Shown here piece by piece: positions 9,693 through 19,160 of a stretch of DNA of 64,000 bases (within the stretch, counting starts at the first letter, position 1; every line of letters begins with the position of its first letter). The notes under the pieces were generated by a model. The model searched no databases, was not told the DNA's origin, and saw nothing but the letters and a program-made list of their open reading frames with translations. The position numbers and the translations under genes are program-made. The stretch comes from CAVYUC01 sp963816685 (lineage in GTDB: Bacteria; Bacteroidota; Bacteroidia; Bacteroidales; Prolixibacteraceae), in NCBI GenBank assembly GCA_963816685.1, contig CAWFMB010000012.1:62001-126000 (forward strand). The letters run 5' to 3'.

Positions 9693-10847
9693 ATGGCAAA
9701 AAGAGATTATTACGAAATATTAGGTGTAGGGAAAGAGGCGTCGGCTGAAGAAATAAAAAAAGCTTACCGCAAAAAAGCCTTGCAGTACCATCCTGACAAA
9801 AATCCGGGAGACAAGGAAGCAGAAGAAAAATTCAAGGAAGCTGCTGAAGCTTATGAAGTACTTCGTAATCCTGAGAAAAAACAAAGGTACGATCAGTTTG
9901 GACATGCAGGAATGAGTGGTGCAGCCGGTGGCGGATATGGCGGAGGATTTTCGGATATTGAAGATATTTTTTCTGCATTCGGCGATATTTTCGGCGGACA
10001 TTTCGGAGGGTTCGGAGGTTTTAGCGGTGCGCGCAGCCGCAGCACCGGACGTCGAGTCAGCCGCGGTTCAGATTTACGCGTGAAAGTGAAACTTAATCTG
10101 GAAGAAGTTGCCAATGGTGTTGAAAAGAAAATCAAGGTAAAAAAATATTCAGCTTGTAAACATTGTGACGGTACCGGTGCCCAAAATTCATCGGGTTATT
10201 CCAATTGCAACACCTGCCACGGAACAGGCCATGTAACCCGTATCACCAATACTTTGCTTGGCCAGATGCAAACTACATCAACCTGCCCTACTTGCCAGGG
10301 TGAAGGGAAAATTATAACCGATAAATGCAGTCATTGTGCAGGCGAAGGTGTTATAAGGGATGAAGAGATTATTAAAATCAATATTCCTGCCGGTGTTGGC
10401 GAAGGAATGCAGCTGAATGTTTCAGGCAAAGGAAACACTGGGCGACGCGGCGGAATTAACGGTGATTTGCTTGTAGTAATTACGGAGGAAGAACATCCGG
10501 AATTGGTTCGCGATGGAAACAATTTGATCTACAACCTTTTCTTATCATTCCCTGAAATTACACTGGGGACAACAGCTGAAATACCAACCGTTGAAAGTAA
10601 AGTGAAGGTTAAAATTGAAGCCGGAACCCAGCCTGAAAAAATACTGCGCCTTAGGGGAAAAGGGTTACCCGATGTAAATGGATACGGCAAAGGTGACTTG
10701 CTGGTAAGAGTTCATGTTTGGATTCCAAAAAAATTAAGTCCTGAGGAAAAAAGAACATTGGAAAAACTACAGACTTCACCAACTTTCCAGGAGGGTCCCT
10801 CGGCTTCCGAAAAATCATTCTTTGAAAAAATGAAAGACATGTTTTAA
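9693..10847 (+). CDS. dnaJ: Chaperone DnaJ (type I Hsp40)
   Basis: The protein has 384 residues and the full type I layout. The J domain is at 1-70 with the HPD motif (YHPDKNP). A Gly/Phe-rich linker covers about 75-125. Four zinc-binding repeats follow: CKHCDGTG, CNTCHGTG, CPTCQGEG and CSHCAGEG. The C-terminal substrate-binding domains end with a short KSFFEKMKDMF tail. It delivers unfolded clients to DnaK and stimulates ATP hydrolysis. It is co-transcribed with grpE. Confidence 0.97.
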   Translation: MAKRDYYEILGVGKEASAEEIKKAYRKKALQYHPDKNPGDKEAEEKFKEAAEAYEVLRNPEKKQRYDQFGHAGMSGAAGGGYGGGFSDIEDIFSAFGDIFGGHFGGFGGFSGARSRSTGRRVSRGSDLRVKVKLNLEEVANGVEKKIKVKKYSACKHCDGTGAQNSSGYSNCNTCHGTGHVTRITNTLLGQMQTTSTCPTCQGEGKIITDKCSHCAGEGVIRDEEIIKINIPAGVGEGMQLNVSGKGNTGRRGGINGDLLVVITEEEHPELVRDGNNLIYNLFLSFPEITLGTTAEIPTVESKVKVKIEAGTQPEKILRLRGKGLPDVNGYGKGDLLVRVHVWIPKKLSPEEKRTLEKLQTSPTFQEGPSASEKSFFEKMKDMF

Positions 10848-11017
10848 TTTATTTTTTAACCTCCTTCTTTCATTTTCGTTAAGTTTATAAATTCCAAAGG
10901 TGGTATAAACCATGATTTAATGATTTATTAACTCACAAAATTTATATCATGGTCTGTTTCATTGAATAAATAGTTTAATTTTATTGACAATTTCTAATTA
11001 AATTAAACTTATAAATC

Positions 11018-11380
11018 ATGAAAAAAATACTAATTGTACTTTTTGTTCTTGGAATTACCCTTCAGGTTTCAGCAAAATTAAAAGAGAAACAACTTGTTGG
11101 TAAATGGAAGTATGAAGTTGTAACGGACCAGGGAAATATGTCCGGGATTTTCAACTTTACCCAAAATGATGGAAAGTTAACAGGTGAAGTTATTACGGAT
11201 GATGGATACACTATTCCATTTACTAAAATTGAAATTAAAGAAGATAATAACCTTTATCTGGAACTTCAAACTGATTCGGATGTAATTAAAGTTTCAGTTA
11301 AAGTTGATGGTAATAAATTTAGCGGAACCGGCACTTCATATCAAGGTGATGCACCAATTACCGGAGTAAAACAGGAATAA
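11018..11380 (+). CDS. Small secreted beta-rich protein of unknown function
   Basis: The protein has 120 residues with a clear signal peptide (MKKILIVLFVLGITLQVSA). The mature part of about 100 residues alternates polar and apolar residues and contains LVGKWKYEV, GIFNFTQNDGKLTGEV and NKFSGTGTSYQGDAPITG. The repeated -G-L-G-x-V pattern resembles the small lipocalin-like beta barrels common in Bacteroidota, but I cannot assign a family. It probably acts in the periplasm. It is followed 47 bp later by a Crp/Fnr regulator on the same strand, so the two may be linked. No terminator lies between them. Confidence 0.7.
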   Translation: MKKILIVLFVLGITLQVSAKLKEKQLVGKWKYEVVTDQGNMSGIFNFTQNDGKLTGEVITDDGYTIPFTKIEIKEDNNLYLELQTDSDVIKVSVKVDGNKFSGTGTSYQGDAPITGVKQE

Positions 11381-11427
11381 CTTTTAACTAAAAGTTAAAG
11401 TTCCATTTAAAACAAGAATAAAATTTA

Positions 11428-12060
11428 GTGGAAAATTTAATAGCTACCCGATATCATTTTCTTGAAAAAGAGTTGTTGGAAGAAATACTTGCCAAGGGAA
11501 TATCAAAAACATTCAAAACAGGTGATTCAATTATCAGGGAGGGGCAGTTTATATCAAGTTTTCCACTCGTACTCAATGGTCTGATTCGTATTTCAAGGAA
11601 TAATAAAGAAGGAAACGAGTTACTGCTTTATTATTTAAGGGAAAATGAAGTGTGTGCAATGTCACTCACCTGCTGCATGACCAATTTAAAAAGCAACATA
11701 GAAGCAGTTGCAGAAGAAGATACTGAAGTTATAATGCTGCCTGTATCGTTGCTCGATAAGTGGATGTGTGAATATCCAGCCTGGCGCGAATTTGTGATGC
11801 AGACCTTTCAAAATCGTTTCAGGGAATTAATCGATACTGTTGATTCCATTGCTTTTTTAAAACTGGATGAACGGCTTGAAAAGTTTTTTATTGACAGGTA
11901 TCGGAAATCGGGAGTTAAAACATTTTCAGGTACTCACCAGGAACTTGCGTTGCAGCTAAATACATCGCGGGAAGTGATATCAAGGCTGCTTAAAAAGCTT
12001 GAAAAAAAAGGTAAAATTGAATTATCCCGAAACTTCATTAACTTTTCCGGACTTCTGTGA
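11428..12060 (+). CDS. Crp/Fnr-family transcriptional regulator
   Basis: The protein has 210 residues, starting at GTG 11428. The N-terminal cyclic-nucleotide-binding-like jelly roll covers about 15-130. It lacks the PRGES-type phosphate cassette of cAMP-binding Crp, and a Cys cluster (CAMSLTCCM around 72-80) takes its place; such Cys-rich Bacteroidota members may sense redox or oxygen. A C-terminal winged helix is present, with recognition segment TSREVISRLLKKLEKKGKI. Neither ligand nor targets can be read from the sequence. The small secreted protein upstream is a possible target. Confidence 0.9.
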   Translation: MENLIATRYHFLEKELLEEILAKGISKTFKTGDSIIREGQFISSFPLVLNGLIRISRNNKEGNELLLYYLRENEVCAMSLTCCMTNLKSNIEAVAEEDTEVIMLPVSLLDKWMCEYPAWREFVMQTFQNRFRELIDTVDSIAFLKLDERLEKFFIDRYRKSGVKTFSGTHQELALQLNTSREVISRLLKKLEKKGKIELSRNFINFSGLL

Positions 12061-12182
12061 TATAGATTACAGTTTAACTGATTATCTGTTGTTTTATTTG
12101 TGTCATGAAATTAAAGATTGTAGTTCATAACTATATTCTGTTTTTGGGGTTATAAAAAATCGGTTAGTAGTTGAAGGTTGTG

Positions 12183-12214
12183 TGCCATCTGTTGTTGCAG
12201 GTGGCATTTTTTTT
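12183..12214 (+). terminator. Rho-independent terminator downstream of the Crp/Fnr gene
   Basis: An 8-bp stem with one G-T pair (TGCCATCT with AGGTGGCA), an 8-base loop and a run of eight T. It lies about 120 bp past the stop. The rest of the 12061-12297 gap shows no other feature. Confidence 0.65.
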
Positions 12215-12297
12215 ACACCTTCGTTAAATCAGTCATAAAATACTTAATTTTACCTTCTATATTTCAGCTTTTTCTGTTTTCATTTAGTTTATAAAAT

Positions 12298-12924
12298 ATG
12301 ACTAAAGAAATTAGTGAATTGGAAAAACAATTCTTTTCTGACGGATACAAATTAGGGATGAATGTCACTGATCCGAAAAATTCAGGGGAAATGTTGTTTT
12401 TGGTGGTAAAAAAATTGTTTGCATCAGTTGATGAATTCAATCATTCATTTTTGAATTTTATTGAAACCCACAATCAAAAAACCGAATGTAAAAAAGGATG
12501 CCAATGGTGCTGTCATCAGCCGGTTTTTGCGCTTTCCTACGAACTTGAATATCTGAACAACTACATAAACAAAAATTTTACTTCCGAAAAACAAATTGAA
12601 ATCAGGAAACGTGCTGAACTTAAAAGGATGAAACTTGCAAATCTAAAAAAAGAAGAGCTTTTAAATTCAAAATTTCCATGTCCCCTGCTCGAAAACGGTA
12701 CTTGCATTGTTTATGAAGCACGCCCCGTGGCTTGCAGGATTTATCTCTCCACAAGTTTAACTACATGTTTGAATTTCTTTAAAAATCCGGAAGATCAAAC
12801 TAACTTTCCTGCCCTTCTAAGTTTCCCGATGCGTGCAGGAAGATTGATGAATGAAGGTTTTAAATCAGCCTTAAAAGCCAATGGAATAAAAGCAGAAGAA
12901 TTTAGAATTGAAGAAAGAATTTAA
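12298..12924 (+). CDS. YkgJ-type cysteine-cluster protein
   Basis: The protein has 208 residues. It shows the CxxxCxxCC start (CKKGCQWCC near 62-70) and the second cluster CPLLENGTCIVYEARPVACR around 123-142, with a last Cys in LTTC. Together these define the YkgJ/Fe-S-or-zinc cluster family. The Cys set is thought to bind a metal or an Fe-S cluster. The biochemical role is unknown for most members. The first 60 residues are helical and lack Cys. It stands alone between a terminator and a convergent thioesterase gene. Confidence 0.85.
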   Translation: MTKEISELEKQFFSDGYKLGMNVTDPKNSGEMLFLVVKKLFASVDEFNHSFLNFIETHNQKTECKKGCQWCCHQPVFALSYELEYLNNYINKNFTSEKQIEIRKRAELKRMKLANLKKEELLNSKFPCPLLENGTCIVYEARPVACRIYLSTSLTTCLNFFKNPEDQTNFPALLSFPMRAGRLMNEGFKSALKANGIKAEEFRIEERI

Positions 12925-12972
12925 TTCAGGTACTAATCACATTTCTTCCGGATAAAATAAAGATTAAAATCT

Positions 12973-13398
12973 TTAATCCTCTTCTTCAGGTATGATTCCA
13001 ATTTTTTCGAATTTTTCAATTAAAACTCCGGGTAAAACAGGACGGTTATTATTTGTCAGGACAGTTGTTATTTTAGCATTGACCATCAATTTTTCGTCAG
13101 ATTTACGAATTACTTCCTGATTAAAAATGATGCGCAACCTGCCCTTTTTTGCGATTTTCAGCCGCACCTTAAAAACATCACCAGGCCGAAGCGGGAATTT
13201 ATAATCCAGTTCGGCGCGAATCACAACAGCGTCAATACCCTTGTTGTGCAGGGAGGCGAAATCAAGCCCGGCATAATTCAGGAACTTGTGCCGGCAATGT
13301 TCAAGGTAATTCTGATAAACTGCATTATTAACAATTCCCTGAATATCACATTCATAATCCCGCACCTGCAATTCAATTTCAAAATCGAAGCCGTCCAT
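12973..13398 (-). CDS. YbgC/4HBT-like acyl-CoA thioesterase (hotdog fold)
   Basis: The protein has 141 residues, normal for single-hotdog thioesterases. The segment VRDYECDIQGIVNNAVYQNYLEHCR matches the 4HBT active-site region, where the Asp before the GIVNN turn is the catalytic acid in YbgC-type enzymes. It should hydrolyse acyl-CoA in the cytoplasm; chain length cannot be inferred. It is the last gene of a tight minus-strand group and starts only two bases after the stop of the CoA-binding gene, which fits a shared acyl-CoA context. Confidence 0.9.
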   Translation of the reverse strand: MDGFDFEIELQVRDYECDIQGIVNNAVYQNYLEHCRHKFLNYAGLDFASLHNKGIDAVVIRAELDYKFPLRPGDVFKVRLKIAKKGRLRIIFNQEVIRKSDEKLMVNAKITTVLTNNNRPVLPGVLIEKFEKIGIIPEEED

Positions 13399-13400
13399 GC

Positions 13401-13871
13401 TTAATTAACAGATGTAATCATTTTGGGATATCCTCCAAAAAGTTTGGTAAAGAACCTGTGAACGTGATGTGGCCCTTTTACAGGGTCAGCAAACATCATG
13501 ATACATTTTTTATAAATCAGGGAAATTCCTGCATCTTCAACAATTTTTACTGCTTCGGGAGTTTCGGATTTTTGTTGTATCCAAATCATTTTCATGCCTG
13601 TTTTTACAGCTGCATTCACTATCTGCGCCGTTTCCTGCCGCGGAGTAACAATAAAAAGATGACGGACGTCTCCTGGCAATGACTCAATTGAATGATAACA
13701 TTTTATACCCTGAATTTCATCTGCATGAGGATTTACCGGATACAATTCGTAACCTTTTTCTTTCAATTCTTTAAATACCGATCCGCCAAATTTTTTCGGA
13801 TTGCGTGATGCACCTGCAACCGCAAATTTTTTAGGTTCCAAAAAATCCTGAATTTCATTTAAGGTTGTCAT
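13401..13871 (-). CDS. CoA-binding (YccU/YneT-like) Rossmann protein
   Basis: The protein has 156 residues and one CoA-binding domain like that of succinyl-CoA synthetase alpha. It opens with FAVAGASRNPKKFGGSVF, then YPVNPHADEIQG, FIVTPRQET and a C-terminal KKCIMMFADPVKGPHHVHRF, close to the family signature. It probably binds CoA or a nucleotide. No enzyme activity is established for the family. It lies between the FAH-family hydrolase (11 bp away) and the thioesterase (2 bp away), in one operon. Confidence 0.88.
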   Translation of the reverse strand: MTTLNEIQDFLEPKKFAVAGASRNPKKFGGSVFKELKEKGYELYPVNPHADEIQGIKCYHSIESLPGDVRHLFIVTPRQETAQIVNAAVKTGMKMIWIQQKSETPEAVKIVEDAGISLIYKKCIMMFADPVKGPHHVHRFFTKLFGGYPKMITSVN

Positions 13872-13882
13872 AGTTGTCGTTT

Positions 13883-14497
13883 TTATTTTATATTAAAATC
13901 AAATAGCTTTTCATCACCAAGATAACCTTCCAACCGATCGTCAATTTTAACCGGCCCAACACCAGCCGGAGTGCCGGTGTAAATTAAATCGCCAATTTTC
14001 AGCGTGATATATTTTGAAATATGTGCAACAACAGCATTAAAATCAAAAATCATCAATTCTGAATCGCCATCCTGAACGGTTTGGCCATTTACATTCAGCT
14101 TGAATTTTATTTTTTTCAGATTTTGAAAATCACGAACAGGTATAAACCTGTTGCTTAATACAGCAGACTGGTCGAAAGCTTTTGCTTTTTCCCAGGGAAG
14201 TCCCTTTTTCTTTAATTCTCCCTGAACATCACGGGCGGTAAAATCAATTCCCAATCCTATTTCGTCAAAATACCGATGTGCAAACCGTTTTTCAATATTT
14301 TTTCCCAACCGGCATATTTTTAATACCAATTCAATTTCGTGATGCACTTCATTTGTCCATTCGGGAATATAAAACGGCTGATTATTTCTTAACAGCGCTG
14401 AATCCGGTTTCATAAAAAATACAGGCTCTTCGGGCACTTCATTATTTAATTCGCGGGCGTGCGCAACATAATTTCTTCCAATACAAATTATTTTCAT
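13883..14497 (-). CDS. Fumarylacetoacetate hydrolase (FAH) family protein
   Basis: The protein has 204 residues, the length of the short YcgM/FAHD1-type members. The start MKIICIGRNYVAHARELNN is typical. Metal-binding acids are in the VHHEIELVLKI segment and in GIDFTARDVQ, with KAFDQSA and the C-terminal GDLIYTGTPAGVGPV also conserved. The family includes acylpyruvases and oxaloacetate decarboxylases; the exact substrate cannot be assigned. It heads the three-gene group with the CoA-binding protein and the thioesterase. Confidence 0.92.
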   Translation of the reverse strand: MKIICIGRNYVAHARELNNEVPEEPVFFMKPDSALLRNNQPFYIPEWTNEVHHEIELVLKICRLGKNIEKRFAHRYFDEIGLGIDFTARDVQGELKKKGLPWEKAKAFDQSAVLSNRFIPVRDFQNLKKIKFKLNVNGQTVQDGDSELMIFDFNAVVAHISKYITLKIGDLIYTGTPAGVGPVKIDDRLEGYLGDEKLFDFNIK

Positions 14498-14510
14498 TTA
14501 AACGTTGACT

Positions 14511-14536
14511 TTAAACTTTGAACTTAAACTTTGAAC
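14511..14536. repeat. 13-bp tandem duplication between exonuclease and FAH genes
   Basis: TTAAACTTTGAAC occurs twice in direct succession, ending exactly at the stop codon of the exonuclease gene (minus strand). Probably a slippage or small duplication product. Confidence 0.7.
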
Positions 14537-15343
14537 TTATTTATTCATCATTCGCAATTTAATCTGCGTCAAAACCTTTTTGGTGTAAAGAGGAAATTCG
14601 CTGTTCATAATCCAACCAAAATAACCAGGTTGTTCCGTCAATACCTTTTCAACCGGAATTCCCTTATTTTTTCCGAAATTAAATACTTCTATACCATCCT
14701 GGTTATAAACTATGCGGCCCACGAAATCAACATTTTGATCGTAACAGGAAAATTCGCTCAGCTTTTCCACATCGTTTATGATTGGCACCGATTTTTTCCC
14801 ATTTTTATCTTCGCATTCCACCCCCTTATAAACTTCAAGCTGTGCTTTTAAAACCTCGTAAGTTGCCCTTGTATCAGCCATTGCACTATGTGCATCGAGC
14901 AACTCCTGCTGGCAGTAGAATTTAAGTGCTGCCGCCAGCGTCCGTTTTTCCATTTTATGAAAAATAGCCTGTACATCTATAAACTTTCGTTTCTTTAAAT
15001 CGATATCAATATCAGCACGCAGAAATTCTTCAGCTAAAAGCGGAATATCGAACCTGTTTGAATTAAAACCAGCCAAATCGCATCCTTCAAGGAATTTGGC
15101 CAGGTTTTTAGCCACTTCTTTAAAAGTCGGCTCATTTTTGACGTTGTCATCATAAATTCCGTGAATTGCTGAACTTTGCGCAGGAATTGGCATTTCAGGA
15201 TTTATCCGAAGCAACATTTCTTCCTCGCTCCCATTCCGAAGAATTTTGAGCAGGGCAATTTCAACAATTCTGTCGGTTACAATATTAATTCCTGTAGTTT
15301 CGAGGTCCAGAAAAACAACCGGATTTTTTAAATTAAGTTGCAT
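14537..15343 (-). CDS. DnaQ-like DEDDh 3'-5' exonuclease
   Basis: The protein has 268 residues from the ATG at 15343; an upstream ATG at 15379 would add 12 residues that are not typical. Exo I is VFLDLETTG, Exo II is GFNSNRFDIPLL, and Exo III is HSAMADTRATYEVL, where His and Asp complete the DEDDh set. After residue 180 a further domain follows (FNFGKNKGIPVEKV, PGYFGWIM), resembling the C-terminal part of exodeoxyribonuclease X-like proteins. It probably acts in proofreading or repair. The position directly after dnaN (next gene in the same direction) supports a link to replication. Confidence 0.9.
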   Translation of the reverse strand: MQLNLKNPVVFLDLETTGINIVTDRIVEIALLKILRNGSEEEMLLRINPEMPIPAQSSAIHGIYDDNVKNEPTFKEVAKNLAKFLEGCDLAGFNSNRFDIPLLAEEFLRADIDIDLKKRKFIDVQAIFHKMEKRTLAAALKFYCQQELLDAHSAMADTRATYEVLKAQLEVYKGVECEDKNGKKSVPIINDVEKLSEFSCYDQNVDFVGRIVYNQDGIEVFNFGKNKGIPVEKVLTEQPGYFGWIMNSEFPLYTKKVLTQIKLRMMNK

Positions 15344-15432
15344 GATTTTATTTAAAAGAGAAGGTATCCGAAAAATCATACTATATCAATATTGATCTTT
15401 GGGATACCCTCAGGATTTATAATTTTTTTGTT

Positions 15433-16563
15433 TTAAGCGTTTATCATCATTGGCATCAAAAGCATTAATACATCCTCGTTTTCATCTTCAGTTTCAGCAG
15501 GCAAGAGTAAACCTGCCCGTGTTGGATCACTCATTTCCACTTTTACATCACCCGCAGATATGTTGGTAAGAATTTCTAGAAGGAATGTAGATTTGAAACC
15601 AATTTCAATTTCATCACCTTCGTATTCACAATTCAAACGTTCGACAGCTGAAATGGAAAAATCAATATCCTGCGCTGAAACCACAAGTTGATTTTCGTGA
15701 ATGCTTAATTTCACAAGATTACTTGCCTGACTGGAGAAAACTGAAACACGTTTTACAGTATTGTAAAAAGCCAGCCTGTCAATAATCATTTTATTGGGAT
15801 TATTGGCCGGGATTACAGAATTGTAACTTGGATAATTTCCTTCTACCAAACGGCAAATAAGCTTATAATTGCTCAATGTAAAAATTGAATTTTTATCATC
15901 GAATTCAAGTTTCACATCAAACTCTTCCCTTGGCAACAGATTTCGCAATAAACCAGCCGGTTTTTTAGGAAGAATAAACGATGATTCAAATTCGGCAGTT
16001 GCATCTGTACGACGATAGCGAACAAGTTTATGCGCATCGGAAGCAACAAAACTTATATTTTCCGGAGAAATTTCAATAAAAATTCCATTCATAACCGGAC
16101 GGAGTTCATCATCTGCAGTAGCAAATAAAGTTTTTTCAATACCTTTTTGCAAAACCTTGTGACTCAAATTTACTGACGATGCCGATTCTACATCCACCTG
16201 CGGTTGTTCAGGAAAGTCATCGCCATTTTGACCAACAATACTGAATTTTCCATTATCAGAAAAGATTTCAATTCCAAATGTTTCAGTATTCATTTGAAAA
16301 GTCAGAGGTTGCTCCGGAAATTCTTTTAATGTATCAATTAATAACTTTGCCGGAATTGCAATTGTTCCTTCACCTTCGGTATTATCCAGTGCCAAGCTGG
16401 TAATTAAAGTCGATTCCAAATCGGATGCAGTAATTGTTAATTCGCTTTCAACCAGTTGAAAAAGAAAATTATCCAAAATTGGCATGGTGCTTTTACTGCT
16501 GATTACCTTGCTGATGGCGGCCAGGTGACTTAATAAATCGGTACTTGAGACAACGAACTTCAT
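15433..16563 (-). CDS. dnaN: DNA polymerase III beta subunit (sliding clamp)
   Basis: The protein has 376 residues from the ATG at 16563, giving the standard start MKFVVSSTDLLSHLAAISKV; a longer frame to 16602 adds 13 polar residues not expected in the family. Three clamp domains of about 120 residues are recognisable (TMPILDNFLFQL; FATADDELRPVMNGIFIEI; RVSVFSSQASNLVKL). The C-terminal LLMPMMIN replaces the usual PMRL end. It forms the dimeric ring that tethers the polymerase. It lies between gldFG and the exonuclease gene on the minus strand. Confidence 0.96.
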   Translation of the reverse strand: MKFVVSSTDLLSHLAAISKVISSKSTMPILDNFLFQLVESELTITASDLESTLITSLALDNTEGEGTIAIPAKLLIDTLKEFPEQPLTFQMNTETFGIEIFSDNGKFSIVGQNGDDFPEQPQVDVESASSVNLSHKVLQKGIEKTLFATADDELRPVMNGIFIEISPENISFVASDAHKLVRYRRTDATAEFESSFILPKKPAGLLRNLLPREEFDVKLEFDDKNSIFTLSNYKLICRLVEGNYPSYNSVIPANNPNKMIIDRLAFYNTVKRVSVFSSQASNLVKLSIHENQLVVSAQDIDFSISAVERLNCEYEGDEIEIGFKSTFLLEILTNISAGDVKVEMSDPTRAGLLLPAETEDENEDVLMLLMPMMINA

Positions 16564-16726
16564 AGTAAAATTTTTATTTTGTTTTTTATCTGATTCCGGC
16601 ATTCAACTTTCAGAAATCACTGTTAGCGAGCTGATTTAGTTTGATACTGAAAGGATAAACCAAGTACACGAATATACAAACTTTAATGAAATATCCCATT
16701 CCGGTAAGTTTGATTTTTTCAGCTAT

Positions 16727-19132
16727 TTATGAACGGGCAAAACGATACCTGCGCCATGCATTGAAGATCACTCCAACCAGGGTTATTATGATTAACGGTA
16801 AAATTACGTTCAGCCATTGCCAGAATACTTTTTCCTCACGAAGCCGCACTTTGTCGAGGAGCCTCAGTTTTTGTGTTCGGTTGCGCAATTGCATCACCCC
16901 CTTATCGTCGTTTAGATAATAAACTGTATTTAACAAAAATTCCTTATTGCCAAAAGTTTGTCCCGAAACCCTGTCAAAACCCAATTCCTGAATACGTGGC
17001 GGCTGTGTGGAATAATCCACTTTATTTTCTATAATTCCGCCATCGGCAATAACCACCATTTTTGTTGGCGGACTTTCGGTTAATATTGAAGAAGAAGTTA
17101 ATCCAAATGGCTCTGTTAACCTGTTTTGAAATACTGAAGTAAAAGATCCTTCCAGTAAGATACCGACCGGAATAAACGATTCGTTAAATAACTGGCGGGC
17201 CGGTGGATTATTAATGTTTTCGAGGCTGACAGTTGAAGGTGCCTGGATGCTTCGCGCATACGGTGATGTGGAGAGAATCATGCTTTTGCGCAATTTTGAA
17301 TTTCCCGAAAGTGTGTCGACAGAAGAAACAAACTCACCCAGCACACGGTTTAAATTACGACTCAGCGGGTGGGCATCATTTGGAATAAGTAACGGTGAAT
17401 AATACCAGGGATGCAGTGTAAATTGCGGTTCATTTCCCTGTGGGGCAGTATTTACCCGAATCATTGCACATTCGACATCCTGCAGCAACTCCCGGTTTAA
17501 ACGAACACCATACCGGAAAAGCTGATCGCTGAGGTTTAAATCGCGCGGAAAAGCAAAAGTCATAAATCCCCTGGAAAGACTGTCCATACTAACCTGAACC
17601 GGGTCAACAAGCCACACAATTTTTCCCCCTTTCATTAAATACTGGTCGATTAAAAGTTTATCTTTTTCTGCAAAGGGCTGCACCGGATCGGCAACAATTA
17701 AAATATCAACATTTTCTGTTAATGAATCGGCTGTAATTCGTGTTACCTGAAAATCGCCGGCCAGCGATGAAGCAAAATCATAAACCTGGTAACGATCCGC
17801 TTCGCCTTGTCCTTCCAGAAAAGCAATTGTTGACATTTTAGCACGTTCTAATTTCTGAAACGCATAAACAAGCTCAAATTCCACGCTTTCTACGGAATGA
17901 TTAAAATTGGCCTCGTGCGAAAAATCAGGATTGTATTTTAAGAAATTAACCGCCATTTCGCGTCCGTTGTATCGAATTACAGCACCCGGAAAGATAAGCC
18001 GTGTATTCACTCCCTGTTCGGTTTTCTGACGGAAACTTGTTGGTTTTACTCCCTTTTGAATGAGTTGTTCTATAAATTCTTCCCGTTTTTCCTCGTTCGA
18101 AATGTTGTACGGATCGTTTACCGAAATTCGAATTGGTTCAGGCGAGTAAGCATTTAAAACGGCAACCTTTTCAAATACTTCTTCCTGAAGTTTTCGTAAT
18201 CCCGGCTCGAGCTCACCTGCAAGATAAAATTCTATTTCCACCGGATGTTCGAAACCTTCCACAATTTGGGTACTTACCCCCGATAATGAAAACCGTTTAT
18301 CAGCAGTAAGATCGATACGTAATAAGAAATTCCCTGAAAACCAGAAAATAAACATCAGTATCACAAAAGTGACCAAAAAATTCACCTTAAACTTTTTCTG
18401 CTTCCATTTTTTATTCCTAAGAAAACCAATAGTAAGCCAGAGAAAAATAAAGGCCATTCCAAGAAAATAAATCAAATCGCGCAAATCAACCACACCGCGC
18501 GAAACAGACATGTAATGATTATTAATGCTGAACCAGCCAAAAAGTTGCTCAAGAACGTAAGGAACTCCTGAGGTGGCAATAAATTCGAAACCAAGATAAA
18601 ATATAAACGATAATGCCATTGCCAGAATGAACGAAACAATTTGATTGTCAGTGATTGAAGATGCAAATATCCCAATGGCAATGTAAATTGCAGCAAGAAA
18701 AAACAACCCGATAAATGAGCCCCAGGTTGCACCTGCATCAATATTTCCAACAGGATTTCCCAGTAAATAAACCGACAAAAAATAAATTAGAGTGGGTAAC
18801 AACGAGATTGCGACTAATACAAGTCCAGCAAGAAATTTGGCAAAAACAAGTTTGAAATCCGATAGCGGTCGGGTAAGCAATATTTCGATAGTTCCACTGC
18901 GTTTTTCCTCAGCAAAAAAGCGCATCGTAATAGCAGGGATTAAAAAAAGATACAACCATGGCGCCAGTGAAAAAAGGCCTTCCAGCGTAGCATAACCATT
19001 TTCAGGAATATTATATGTACCAGGAAACACCCATAAAAAAAGTCCGGTAACCAGCAAAAACATTAAAATAGCCAGATAACCAATCAGTGATCCTAAAAAT
19101 GCAATTATTTCTTTTTTAAATAAACTGTACAT
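16727..19132 (-). CDS. gldFG: GldF-GldG fusion: gliding-associated ABC transporter permease plus auxiliary subunit
   Basis: A single uninterrupted 801-residue frame. Residues about 1-240 are GldF: six membrane segments and the cytoplasmic FFAEEKRSGTIEILLTRPLS loop typical of ABC-2 permeases. After a basic linker (RNKKWKQKKFK) residues about 255-800 are GldG: a membrane anchor, LRIDLTADKRFSLS, an extracytoplasmic ABC-auxiliary domain (DILIVADPVQPFAEKDKLLI) and a final membrane segment near 770-790. In Flavobacterium these are two genes whose summed length is almost the same. They act with the GldA ATPase in gliding and T9SS function. No gldA is adjacent. It is followed by dnaN, and lpxB is 28 bp upstream. 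Confidence 0.92.
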   Translation of the reverse strand: MYSLFKKEIIAFLGSLIGYLAILMFLLVTGLFLWVFPGTYNIPENGYATLEGLFSLAPWLYLFLIPAITMRFFAEEKRSGTIEILLTRPLSDFKLVFAKFLAGLVLVAISLLPTLIYFLSVYLLGNPVGNIDAGATWGSFIGLFFLAAIYIAIGIFASSITDNQIVSFILAMALSFIFYLGFEFIATSGVPYVLEQLFGWFSINNHYMSVSRGVVDLRDLIYFLGMAFIFLWLTIGFLRNKKWKQKKFKVNFLVTFVILMFIFWFSGNFLLRIDLTADKRFSLSGVSTQIVEGFEHPVEIEFYLAGELEPGLRKLQEEVFEKVAVLNAYSPEPIRISVNDPYNISNEEKREEFIEQLIQKGVKPTSFRQKTEQGVNTRLIFPGAVIRYNGREMAVNFLKYNPDFSHEANFNHSVESVEFELVYAFQKLERAKMSTIAFLEGQGEADRYQVYDFASSLAGDFQVTRITADSLTENVDILIVADPVQPFAEKDKLLIDQYLMKGGKIVWLVDPVQVSMDSLSRGFMTFAFPRDLNLSDQLFRYGVRLNRELLQDVECAMIRVNTAPQGNEPQFTLHPWYYSPLLIPNDAHPLSRNLNRVLGEFVSSVDTLSGNSKLRKSMILSTSPYARSIQAPSTVSLENINNPPARQLFNESFIPVGILLEGSFTSVFQNRLTEPFGLTSSSILTESPPTKMVVIADGGIIENKVDYSTQPPRIQELGFDRVSGQTFGNKEFLLNTVYYLNDDKGVMQLRNRTQKLRLLDKVRLREEKVFWQWLNVILPLIIITLVGVIFNAWRRYRFARS

Positions 19133-19160
19133 GCGGCAGTTACAAGTTTAATGTTTAAAG

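Noticed and set aside
14531..14851. 106-codon plus-strand frame opposite the exonuclease
   Set aside because: Antisense to a gene with complete DEDDh motifs.
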